This document shows positions 12,380 through 24,121 of a DNA stretch of 64,000 bases, piece by piece; the stretch's first letter is position 1; each line of letters starts with the position of its first letter. This DNA is from Hepsetus odoe (taxonomy: Eukaryota > Chordata > Actinopteri > Characiformes > Hepsetidae). The DNA lies in NCBI GenBank assembly GCA_017165825.1, contig CM029383.1, positions 1,526,067-1,590,066 of the forward strand. The letters run 5' to 3'. The notes beneath the pieces were generated by a model. The model saw nothing but the letters and a program-made list of their open reading frames with translations, had not been told where the DNA came from and did not search any database. The translations under genes and the position numbers were made by a program.

Positions 12380-15165
12380 AGTGATGAATTCCCCTAGAGC
12401 TCCAGACTTTCCAGTGCTCTCCCCAGTTCCCCTATAAAGGTTGGATACTCTGACGTGCCATTTGGTGCATATGCCGCCATGCCAAAAGAGTTCTGGTTAA
12501 ATTATTTGTACAGTTAAATTTAGACAGCAGGTTTTCTGTCCAAAGTTACCCTGCACTGGGTAGCTAAACCTAAGTCAATTTGTCTTCATCCTAGTATTAT
12601 TCAGAGTGCAGTATATGCGTGTGTGTGTGTGTGTGTGGGTTTGCGTATGTGTGCATGTGTGTCTGTGTATGTGTGTATAATGGAGACTTCACTGCTAGTC
12701 TATTAGTATGCTGCAGAGAAATAGAGTGACTGGAAGTGGACACTCCAGCAATTAGATGCATAGCACTCTGTTTGAACTCACAGAGGTGCCAGTGCTCATA
12801 TTCTTCTCTGCACATGGGGGCAGCTTTCATGTATTGCTTCCAACTGCTGCTACGTGTTCCACATACTTATTGAGCAATTGAGCTGTTATTAATTTTAAAT
12901 GTGTTGTATCCATGCAGCAAGCCCTACTTCTCCACTTACCAGGAAAGAGGGCATCTGCGTTAATCATGTTTTACTTAGCTCAGCCGATAACCTGCACTTT
13001 TTAAAAAGTCTCATCAGTCCACATTGTCCAATTCAGTGCAATGTAGCAGTATTCTTATCCTGAAAAGCTTGATACATTTAGTCCTGTGCCTAGAGACTGT
13101 ATTACACCATATCAATTGTCGCAATAGTCTGCTTTCCAGCAGTGAGGAGCTTGGGAAAGCTAAGATTTTAGAGGCTAAGAAACATGTCAGGAAAGTTGCT
13201 TTTATATGCTGTGCTTGAAGGAAGCATGTATTCTCAGTCCTCAAGATGAAATATAACCATTGAGAGCAGCTGGTTGTAGTACATCTTTTAAAACCCAAGT
13301 ATTGAAACAATTTTGGCTGCTCATAAAATGTTCTGCACCCCAATAAGTAGCACAAATATGCAAACAGATATTACAGACTCAAAGTCATGTGGTAGACTGA
13401 TATGAAAGTATTTCATTCTATTCTCACAACATTTGAGCCCATAGCCTTTCAAGGGCAGTGTATTGAGAGTTGTGCAGGGAGAGAGAGAGAGAGAGTGAGC
13501 AAGAGAACATAGTGTTAAAGTTTTTAATTACTGACATAAATAAACAGTTATTTTTGTATGCTAAGAGCATGAACTTCAGTGGCTATGAATACAAATAAAA
13601 TAAAATACAAAGGATCTGTAGTAAGGGGAGAAGATTTCCTCATTATGTGGTATAGATTATAAGATAGTCTGTTCTTCCTCTCCTTAAAAATGATGTCCTT
13701 CATAGCTCACTTTGTCTGTCATGATTCCCAGTGAAACATTTATTTAATAAAGTCTAGGATTAAAAAAGCTAATTATAAGTCTCTCATTTGTTACTGGGAG
13801 CTGGTCCTTCTTCCTTTTCCTTCATTGTCAGTGTAGCCCTTATGTAAAAGCCCACTAAGTGCTGTGTTTACTCACAAATTATATTCTTTTCACTTTTCAT
13901 TCACAAGGACCTCTCCATTTTCAAATTTAGGAAACAACAAGTAAATTTAGAAAATTGATAATTTCATTCTCATCAGACTGGCTGCACCCTGTCCACACAT
14001 CAGTTGAATTCTATATGAGCCTTGCAACTAAAAGCCATTGTGCTGTAGATAAAATACACTCTAGTTACACTGCTTGGCACTTGGAGCCTCAAGTACTGTT
14101 AGAGGTTCAAAGTAAGTTAGCTGTATTCTGCTGCAGTTAAAAAAATAAAAAAAAAGAATTAGAAAAATACAAATAAATTCCTAGATGACCTACATAATGA
14201 TAAATTACTTCATTTAATTAATTTAAAAAACTTAATTTTCAATGAGAAACCCTTTCATATGTTGTCCCCCTCTACATTTGCCTACCTAAGTAAACATGAG
14301 ATTCTTTTAATTTTTCATGTATCTTTAAGTAAGGTTTGTGTACACTATGTGCTGGGCTGGGTGTGTTCAAAATGCCTTATCGTTGGCATATTGAGCAGAT
14401 TAAATTTAGGAAACAATTGTTTTACTGCCACAGGCTGTTAGAGTGACTAGAGATACAAGGTAGCATTTATTATACTCAGTATACTAATAACCAGTCTCAT
14501 ATCAAAAGTTAGATGGCTTTGTTATGCTTGAAGTTCATAGTTCACTGTGTGGGTAAGCAAACAAAAAACAATCTACTGAAAATGGTCAAGTTCAGAGACG
14601 GGACTGAAAATGAGAGTCAAAAACTTAAGCAAGTTTAGAGAAATGTTCCAAAACAGCCTGTTAAAAAATATAAGAAAGCAGAATATGAAAAAATAAGGGT
14701 GGCAAAACAAGCAGACTATAATAAGATACTTTAATGTTGTATTTGGATAATTTGGATTGGATTACACATTACATTCTCAACAGCTATCTCAAACTTAACC
14801 CTCCCAACCTTGTTTGGTAATAGAATTGTTAGGTAATAAAATTGCTATTAACAATAAATTAAATTATTTATTTGAAATTTGCACATTTTATTGTCTTCCT
14901 TGTTTTGTAAAATCAGTAAGGCATCATTATTTACATTATATAAATTAAACAATAGAGGTACCAAGTACAGCAACTTGAGCTGTTCTTTTTAAACCATGCA
15001 AGAGTTCTCATATAAGTGCAAAAAGTATATATATGCACCACATATTTTTTAATATTACATACAGAAATTAAACAGAAATCCCATTCACAGAAGTATATGA
15101 AAAAAAAAACTAGATAGATATAGATACAGAAAGAAATAGGTACAAAATTAACATTTTAGAACATA
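12380..15165. other. non-coding, nothing recognised
   Basis: A GT-rich microsatellite at about 12617-12690 and a short GA run at 13479-13498. A 113-codon minus-strand frame at 13014-13355 has no recognisable domain or splice context. The long AT-rich remainder shows no repeat I can name. Confidence 0.45.
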
Positions 15166-15445
15166 CAGTACTGTGCAAAAGTTTTAGGCAGGTGTGGAAA
15201 AATGCTGTAAGCAAAGAATGCTTTCAAAAATGGATCGGATCAGGGCTCTGTGGGGCCCATACGAATTGATGCTGGTTTGAAGGCAAAAGGTAGTAACACC
15301 AAATGTTGATCTGATTTAGATTTTTCTTTTTGCTCACTATGCATTTTGTAAATTGATAAAAATAAACAATCATTATTTATATTTCTGAAAGCATTCTTTG
15401 TTTACAGCATTTTTTCCCCCCGCCTAAAACTTTTGCACAGTACTG
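15166..15445 (+). mobile_element. Tc1-derived non-autonomous element (family C), deleted copy
   Basis: Flanked by TA. Termini CAGTACTGTGCAAAAGTTTT and its inverse. Only about 280 bp remain, joining the left end to the right end by a central deletion. Confidence 0.85.
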
Positions 15446-15892
15446 TATACAGTCCTCAAGTTCTCTTTTTGGGTTTCCTACAAAATAACTCATTACTGTA
15501 AGCGCTAGAAGACCATTATGTTTATAAATAAAAATAATAACAATATTTATATTTAAATTTCCCTTTTATAAGTTTCAATTGTACCAGTTTTGTAGGTTAT
15601 CTACTTATATATTTCATGCAAATGAAAACAGGCACAACTTTGATAGTATATGCATCTAGCAGTACATATGACTAGTACATTATAAAATAATTTAAAAACA
15701 ATGTTTTTGGTTTGCAACAATATCTAACTTTTTTTTTTTGGAAGTTAAAATAATTAAGGTCAAAATAATTACTTTTGATCTTGAGAATAAATATTAATGG
15801 AGAAAAATTATTTTATCTTTATAATTTTATAATACATAAAAAGACAAGAGCTTCCACTTTTAGCCACTGTCCCATTGGACAATAAATTATTT

Positions 15893-16085
15893 TGGGCCTA
15901 GTGATGGCCTAGTGATTAGGCCCAGATTATCAAAGGGTATTGGGTTTGAGATTAATAGGTTACCCTGAAGTACCATTGAGCAAGGCACCTCCCTCAACAC
16001 TGTTCCTTGGTTGTTGGATTTGGCTGTGCATTACCCCGCATTTATGTAATAGGTTAAATGCAGAAAAACATTTCACAAGCTCCAG
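15893..16085 (+). repeat. diverged tRNA-derived SINE
   Basis: Decayed head gtgatggcctagtgattagg, then ggttaccctgaagtaccattgagcaaggcacct. The tail differs from types A and B. Confidence 0.65.
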
Positions 16086-16645
16086 GATTAGTTCTTTGAG
16101 CAACACTATTGATGGTGAAGCTAGAAAACACTATACAACCTATATCATTTACGAGAAACATGATAAAGTTTAAAAAGGCTTAGCTCTTCTGTTCACTCAA
16201 CATGTGGCAATATGTTGCCTCACTCAAAACATCATATTAGAAAGCAACAGAACAAATATGATAATTCAAGATAAATGTAATCCAACAGTCTCTAATCCAA
16301 CAGTAGATAAACACGTTCAGTTATATACAGTTAGCAAAGGCCAGTTGCAGCTCTGGCACATTTAGCCCTTTGTAGCAATGTAGAAATAAGTGGTAAAATA
16401 CAGCTGTGTTTATTTTAAGAATAATATCAGTATGGGACAACATAACACGTGGTGTATATCAATTAAAGTATATATTTTTTCCAGAAGCATAGTTCCAAGC
16501 TATGAACTGTTCATGAAGCTTTATTTTTCTAAGAGCAGTTACCCTGGACTGTACTATCTTCGTTTGCTGGGGCTTTGTCCAGGTTCCACCTTTAGCTCTT
16601 TGTACTGAAACTGTAAAAAAAATATTACACACTAAGTTAGAGGTA

Positions 16646-16704
16646 CAGTACTGTGCAAAAGTTTTAGGCAGGTGTGAAAAAATGCTGTAAATAAAGAATG
16701 CTTT
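16646..16704 (+). mobile_element. left end of a family C Tc1-derived element
   Basis: Begins TA-CAGTACTGTGCAAAAG and runs through aaagaatgcttta, then breaks off at the start of RTE-like LINE sequence. No matching right end was found before 19122. Confidence 0.8.
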
Positions 16705-17396
16705 ACGTCAGGCCAAAGGAGAGGGTTACGTCAGGAAGGGCATCCGGAGTAAAACTTGCCAAATCAATATGTGGACAAAGAAACAGAATTCCATACTGGA
16801 TCAGTTAAGGCCCGGGTTAACAACGACCGCCACCAGTGCTGTTAGCCCACAGGCTGCTGGTGGAAATTGGACTACTGTTGGCCAAAGGAGAAGAAGAAGA
16901 GGAGGAAGGCATGTCCAGAGGGAGGAGGAGAGATAGAAGGGGAGGAGAGTGGAAGTGAGGGTAGGAGAGTGGAAGTGAGGGAACTTTGAATGTTGGCAGA
17001 ATGACTGGTAAAGCTAGAGAATCAGCTGATATGATGGAGAGAAAGAGGTTTGACATTTTGTGTGTGCATGAGACCAGATAAAAGGGTAGCAAGGTCAGAT
17101 GTATTTGAGGAAGGTTTAAATTGTTTCACCATGGTGTGGATGGACGGAGGAATGAGGTAGGTGTTACCCTGAAGGAAGAGTATGCCAAGGTTTTGGAGGT
17201 GAAGAGGGTGTCAGATAGGGTGATGAGTCTGAAGCTGGAAGGTGTGAGAATGAATGTTGTTAATACTTATGCCCCACAAGTTGGTTGTGAGACGGAGGAG
17301 AAAGAAGAATTCTGGAATGAGTTAGATGAAGTGATAGAGTGTAAAATGTTCAGGTTGTTACAATTTGAAGAAAATAAAAATGTATTTAAAAAGTAA
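16705..17396 (+). pseudogene. RTE-like LINE fragment, 5' region and endonuclease
   Basis: Plus-strand fragment reading through a Gln/Glu/Arg-rich 5' region, then remnants of an endonuclease: TLNVGRMTGKA, RKRFDILCVHETR, FHHGVDGRRNEVGV, EVKRVSDRVMSLKLEG, VNTYAPQVGCETEEKEEFW. Several stops and a deletion are present. It breaks at about 17390 before the GDFNG-type motif. Same family as 17975-19090, 31876-32148, 34282-34735, 41281-41718 and 62597-62840. Confidence 0.75.
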
Positions 17397-17974
17397 AAGA
17401 GTTTTAAATGCTTTAAAAATGACTAACTATAGTTGCCTGACACATATTTATTGCCAGTGTTTTTCAAAGTTTTGGTACATAAAAACTAAATGCTGCTTCT
17501 ACAGACTTTTTCTGGTTCATCCTAGGAATCTTCCATAAAGCAGCATTTGCTAATCTTAAAATATGATTATGTGGGTAGTCTATCAAAATTCTGTAATCTA
17601 TGAAGATGCCTATCCATAAGTAGATTGAAAAACCAGTACAGGGATTTTTAAGCATGTTATAAAAGTGGAACAAAGCTGATTTAATTATTTTATGTGATTA
17701 AAAAATTTAAAGTGGAGTCAAAAGATACCATTGTTTCTTATTTCTTTTTTCTTATTGTAGTGGTAGGCTTCCTAATTCTATTAGCACTTTGTTTCATTAC
17801 CAGTTTCTGTTGTCTTCATTTAATTTTAGAAATTTACCATTCATCCAATGATACTCAACAAATCTTGTGAGTTTATTTATGAATTTGTATCATTTGACTC
17901 TATAAATATGTAATTGTGTGTAATCAGCATAGCTATGATAATTGATTCCATGGTTTTTAATAATATGGCTTAAT
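17397..17974. other. non-coding, nothing recognised
   Basis: AT-rich spacer between two RTE-like fragments of opposite strand. No ORF of note. Confidence 0.45.
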
Positions 17975-19090
17975 GGACTCAATTTTTCTTCCTTTTGTCC
18001 CCACTCGTGTATTCTGTCTTTGTCCTACTCACTTTCATTCCTCTCCTCTCTAGAGCATATTTCCATCTCTCCAGCTGTTACCTAATCTTGCTACAGATAA
18101 CAATATCAGCAATTGTCCACTCCTGCTTGACCATGTCCATCAACCTGTCCATTACCCTGGCAAACAAGAATGGGCTCAGTGTTGATCATTAATGAAATCT
18201 CACCTCTATTTTAATGGGATCTCTCACTGCTGCTACTGCTGCTACAGATCTCACCACTGTCACATGGCCCTCATACATATCCTTCATAACTCCTCTCGAG
18301 GTACTTTCTTTAAAGTCAGATGTTGTACATTGAGGAGATGAAGTACATCTTCATCTCCTCAACACGCGTCCATTAAAGTCTGTACCAATCACTTCTTTCC
18401 CTCCCCTGGGTAAACTCTGTATCACTTCACCTAACTCATTCCAGAATTCTTCTTTCTCCTCAATCTCACACCCTATCTGACACCCTCTTCACCTCAAAAA
18501 CACTCTTCACATACTCTCTCTTCAGGATAACACCTACCCCATTTATCATTCCATCCACACCATGGTGAAACAATTTAAACCCATCTCCAATACACCTGGC
18601 CTTACTACCCTTCCATCTAGTCTCATGCACACACAAAATGTCAACCCTCTTTCGGTCCATCATATCAGCTAATTCACTAGCTTTACCAGTCATTCTGCCA
18701 ACATTCAAGGTTCCTACCCTCACTTCCACTCTCCTCCCCTTCTATCTCTGCTCCTCCCTCCAGACATGCCTTCCTCCTCTTCTCCTTCTCCTTTGGCCAA
18801 CAGTAGTCCATTTTCCAATTCCACTCATGCTGCCAACATTCCTACCCTCATTTCCATTCTTTTAAACTTCCTTCTCTCCTCCTGCCTCCAGACATGCTTT
18901 CCTCCTCTTCTTCTTCTTCTCCTTTTGCAGACAGTAGCTAACAGCAGGCTAACTGTACTGGTGGTGGCCATTGTTGACCCAGGCCTTGACCAATCTGGTA
19001 TGGAAATGTCTTTCGTTGTCTGCATATTGATTTGGAAATTTTTTACACAGGATGCCCTTCACGAAAAACCTCCTAATTTATCCGGGCATG
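17975..19090 (-). pseudogene. RTE-like LINE, minus strand, internally deleted
   Basis: From right to left: 5' region with the proximal leader (to 18730), endonuclease frame at 18466-18729 (VGTLNVGRMTGKASELADMM, RVDILCVHETRWKGSKAR), a decayed GTDFNGRV motif near 18370, then at 17975-18185 part of the reverse transcriptase (LSPFLFARVMDRLM, then a damaged ADIVICS motif, ALERRGMKVSRTKTEY). The central RT region is deleted. A 14-bp-arm inverted repeat sits at 18330-18362. Confidence 0.78.
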
Positions 19091-19121
19091 GGACCAGCAC
19101 AAAGAAATCCACTGACTTGTA

Positions 19122-19670
19122 CAGTACTGTGCAAAAGTTTTAGGCAGGTGTGAAATGCTGTAAACAAAGAATGCTTTCAAAAATGGAAGTGTTAATAATT
19201 TATTTTCATCAATCAACAAAATGCAGTGAATGAACAAAAGAGAAATCGAAATCATATCATTATTTGTCTGACCACCCTTTGCCTTCAAAACAGCATCAAT
19301 TCTTCTAGGTACACTTGCATGTAACTCGGCTGGTAGGTTGTTCCAAACATGACTATGTTTCAACTACGTGTGACATTGATGATCATTAGCACCTGTTTGG
19401 TAAAATTGGTTGATCATACACCTGACTATAATCCTACAAAATCCCTGACTTTGTGCAAGTGTACCTATAAAAATTGATGCTGGTTTAGGCAAAAGGTAGT
19501 AACACCAAATATTAATTTGATATCAATTTTTCTTTTGTTTGCTCACTTTGCATTTTGTAAATTGATAAATTCATTATTTATATTTCTGATTTATATTTAT
19601 TCATATTTCTGAAAGCATTCTTTGTTTACAGCATTTTTTCATACCTGCCTAAAACTTTTGCACAGTACTG
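19122..19670 (+). mobile_element. Tc1-derived element (family C)
   Basis: Both termini present (CAGTACTGTGCAAAAGTTTT) with flanking TA. Interior keeps a minus-strand relic of the transposase C-terminus (near 19280-19340, HASVPRRIDAVLKAKGG). Confidence 0.88.
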
Positions 19671-20017
19671 TACATCTCCATTGAGTTCAATGAAGATGCA
19701 TCTACTAACCAATTATTTATTAGAATTTTCATAGGCAATCAATACTATTTTCTAATCAATTCTATTTTAATAATTTTTGAAAAAATGTCATATTGCTTTG
19801 TTACAAACTTCAGTGCAACTTTTTAGAAGTTGATAGTGGACTATTAGTTTAATTTTCATCCACATTTTTTTTGAGTTGCCGCATTTTTTCATTTTTTTTC
19901 CCAAGACATTTTTTGAGTTTTTTTCCTTTAGTAGTTAGTATTATAAAATTAAATGTGTCAACCATTTCATTGACTTTACTTTGCTAAGATTGAAAATGAA
20001 TTAAAAAAGCCACCAAC

Positions 20018-20115
20018 CATTTGTACATCCGAGGGAACTCTGGAGAGAAAATCTAGCAGCTCATTGTTGTCAATGAGGTATGGGTTACGAAGTTTCTTTG
20101 TGAATTTATTGATAC
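20018..20115 (-). CDS. mctp1: mctp1 exon 19: C-terminal cytosolic segment
   Basis: 98 bp, acceptor catgcag. Encodes INKFTKKLRNPYLIDNNELL and FLSRVPSDVQM. The donor GTTGGT is weak. In mammals one more short exon follows with the basic C-terminus; I could not find it in positions 1-20017. Confidence 0.9.
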
Positions 20116-23100
20116 CTGCATGAAAAATGTTGGCATGGTTACAGACAGTGCTGATTCTTCAAGGAAAAAAAATGGCTATAATTAATACATAACCTCATAT
20201 AATACATAACAATATATAGATAACAAAATATATAGCAATATTCAGTTTTCTGTTTAAGTATAGCAAGAGAATAGCAAGAATAGCAAGGCCAGTTAATTTG
20301 TTCATTTGTTCATTTGCTATGCACCATTGATATTTGGGATTGAGATCAAAAAGATGTATATGAAATAAGAGCTCAAAATCTGCCTTTAACCCACCACAAC
20401 AGTGGAACAGTGGGCGGCTATATCTAGTGCCCGGGAAGGAGTGATTGGGTTGGGACCTTACTAAAGTGTAACTCAGGAAAAGCTACTGATCTGAGACTCT
20501 AACCTATGATCATGATTTCCATTCATATGGTGAATGTATGCATTTGCATAGCTGTTGGCCCCAGGATCAGAAGGTCATGGGTTTGAATCCCATACCAGTA
20601 GGTTGCCTGAGGTACCCTTGAGCAAGATGACCATCCCCATCACTGCTCCCCAGGCGCTTCCATAGCTGCCCCTGCTGCATGTGTTTCTGTGTATGGGTAA
20701 AACTGCAGAGTGAAATTTCATTGTGGTTCACTGTGTGTTGTACTATGTTTCACAATGACAAGAAAAGTCACTTTCACTTATATTTTAGTTGTTGCTTCTT
20801 CCTTAAGCAAGCCCTGCAAGCCTGAACCATGCCACAGATAAGCTTATATGTTTTGGATCATGAGCATGGTTTGCCATGCTTTACCCACATAGACAGCTCT
20901 GTGGTCTACATGTTTTTTTTCTCTGCCATCTTCACAAGAGACATTCTAAGCTTCACCTGAGACCTGATGTCAAGAGCTATTTATAGTTTATACACTTGAT
21001 CTAACTGGACCCATGTGTCTAACAACAAACAATTGTTAGGTCACGTTCCAACATATTTGCTCATTTGACATATTTAATTTTTTTTAAGAAAAGAATGTGC
21101 TATGAACTTTTTACTTTAACGTACCTACAGCTGAGGCCAAAATTATTAGCCCCCCAGGAATTATGGAACATTTTTCTCAACTTCTTCCCAATGTTTGCAG
21201 CATTGATGAAACTTGATATAAGCAAACATTCACCAGTGCTATTTAGTAGCTTTTGGTACATTTTGTATAAATGTACCAAATATAAAATTCATTTTAAGGC
21301 TTGCTTTATATCAAATATAGTAAAAAATGGGGTGGTCAAAAATATTAGCCCCATGTGAACGTTTGCTTTCAAAACACACCTGCAGTAATTAACCAATCAA
21401 CTTTGAAACCATACCTGTGCAGTCAATTGGCTTTCTAACAACACCTGCAGTCAATTGGCTTCCTAACAACATTCAATCAGCATAAAAAGACTCCAAGGAA
21501 CAGGGCACTTGAACACATGAGAGGGACTACTGTTACTCACCATGCCAAAGACAAAGGAAATCAGTCTGGAGCTTAGAAAGAAGAAAGTAGATGCTCATGA
21601 TAAGGGGGAAGGCTACACTGCCATTTCCAAGCGATTCACAGTGTCTAGAACTGCTGTATGTTGCATCATTGCCAAGTACAAGGAGATAAATTCTGCTAGA
21701 AACAAACCTGGCCATGGCCGTAAGTGCAAGATTTCAAGAACTCTGGAGAGGAAAATAGTCAGAGATGTCAGCAAGGAGCCCCAGACATCTGCCAAGATGA
21801 TTGTTGCTGACCCGGCCTCTTCTGGAGTTGATGTTTCAAGGAACACAGTTGCGAGGGCTCTTCAACATGGTGGGCTTCAGAAGAACCCCTGAGGTTTGCC
21901 CGTGAACATTTGAAAGGTAAAGATGAGTTTTGAAAGTCTGTGCTTTGGTCTGATTAAACTAAACTGGAACTGTCTGGCAAAGAAAGGGAGAGGCCTTCAA
22001 CACTAGGAAAACAGTTCCCACAGTTAAACATGGTGGTCGGAGCATCATGCTGTGGGGCTGTTTTGCAGCCTCAGGCACAGGGAGCCTTGTTCGGGTGCAT
22101 GGCATCATGAAAAAAGAAAATTATGTTGACATTTTGAGGGAGAATATGCAGAAATCTGCTTGTAGTCTAGGCTTAGGTCCTTGCTGGGTCTTCCAACAAG
22201 ACAGTGACCCAAAGCATACATCGAAATTAGTCCAACAGTTCCTCAAGGACACCAAAACCAAGATCCTGGAGTGGCCCGCACAGAGCCCAGACCTCAATCC
22301 TATTGAGAATCTGTGGCAGGTGCTCAAAGTGAATGTCCATGCTCAGAAACCATGCAATTTGGACCAGCTAGAACAATTTGCAATGGAAGAATGGGCCAAA
22401 ATCCCTCAGGAGACCTGTGCCAACCTAGTAAAGAACTACTCTAAGAGATTGTTGTCAGTTGTGGCTCAGAAAGGGTACACTATTGACTATTAACGGCCAG
22501 GGTGCTAATAAATTTGGATGTCTCATTTTTGCCCTTTCTTGTTTCCACTCAGTGTATCAATAAAATATCCTATTTAAACTTAGTGGACATTGTTTTTTAT
22601 TGTGTATTTGTTTCCAAAATAACAAACACTTGTTGTTAATGGTCATTTTCATGGAGAAATCAAGAGTGTTGTCTAATTTCATAAGGGGGGGGCTAATAAT
22701 TTTGGCCTCAACTGTAGATGTAAATACATCTGATATTTATCTTTTGATCTCCAATGTTTTCTGTCCAAAACAAATTAAACTGTCTTCCTGTTAGAATACG
22801 GACACTGTTTGGAGGGGAATGTAAATATTAATATACTATTAATATATGATTTTATTATTGTACAAGATATTGATATATGAAAGGGCAATCAAAGTATTTA
22901 AGCCCCTGAAATCCACTTTTTTTGCCAAGTGCAGTTTGAATCTTAGCTATACCTTTATGTATTCATTAAGAAAGCCATTGCCATAAAATGGGTGTTCTTA
23001 GTCTTCAGTAGTGTTAATGTATGCAATATGGGTAACGTTCACATGAATACCTGGATCCAAGGTTGTCCAAAAATTAGCGCAAAAAATTACTACTATGCCG

Positions 23101-24069
23101 GCTTGCCTTCTTCCCATAGTGGGAGTCCTAGTTTTTTCTTCCCCATGTATGTTAAGCACACACACAAATCCAGATGGTCATATGATGTATAAGAAAACAT
23201 GCTTCATCAGACCAGCAAGTCTCATTTGATTGCTCCACTTTACACTTCACTGATATTCACCAGCCCACTATAGACATTTTCAGCAGTGGACAAGAAGCCC
23301 TCTGACAAGTCTGTCCCCAAGTGTGTTCTGGCAGATTTCTAATAAAGGGAGTTTTAAAGTTTTTAGCATTTTGTAGATTTTCAGTTGCTCTTCCAAGAGA
23401 CAAGAGCAGACAAGTTGCTTTTCGCTCATCAAGACATACTGTTCACTTGCTACCTAATATATCCCACTCCTTGGCAGGTGCCACCATAAGATAATTAATG
23501 TTATTCACTTAATTGTCAGTGTTTTCATGTTTTAACCCCATGTCCCCATTTTTCCCAAAGTGCATGAATATATAAAAGTAGTGAATGTATGAAATTTACT
23601 GAAAAGGATTTGTTGCAGTCCTATATTTTACATATACAGTCACTGCAGTGAAAAAAGGCTTACCCCAGACCAACACAATGTATCTCAGAGGAATCAAGTA
23701 CACTAGCAAAGAGACAATACACAGTGCAGTGATGGCTAACCAGCTAAGAAAAGGCACGGTCCAGTTGAAGGTGCTGTAGAGAAAAACAGCAACAGATGGA
23801 GGGAAAGAGTGAGAACATAATCATACATATTTTACATAGTAATGGTTTAAGTTAAACTGCATTATCTTAGGTAAGTCCACTTTGATAGATCTCTTTTTAT
23901 GCACAGAATAAATAAATGAAAGTTTAAATAACTCACTTCTTAATCCTCTCTCCATAGGAGGCCACCTGATCAAGAGCTGACTGAACACTGATGCACACAT
24001 CCTGAATGGCATACAGCTTGTCCATAAGGCTCTTTTTATCAGAATCCTATTCAGTTGGAAACAATCGTT

Positions 24070-24121
<52 letters not shown>

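Larger units (their letters stand above)
21128..22714 (+). mobile_element. Tc1-like transposon, nearly full length, inactive (family D)
   Basis: 1587 bp flanked by TA, with termini CAGCTGAGGCCAAAATTATT and the inverse of CAGTTGAGGCCAAAATTATT. The transposase is on the plus strand in two open blocks with damage between them. It lies in the mctp1 intron between exons 18 and 19, opposite to the gene. Confidence 0.92.

Noticed and set aside
13014..13355. 113-codon minus-strand frame
   Set aside because: Cys-rich by composition but without domain, splice sites or repeat family; probably chance or 3' flank.
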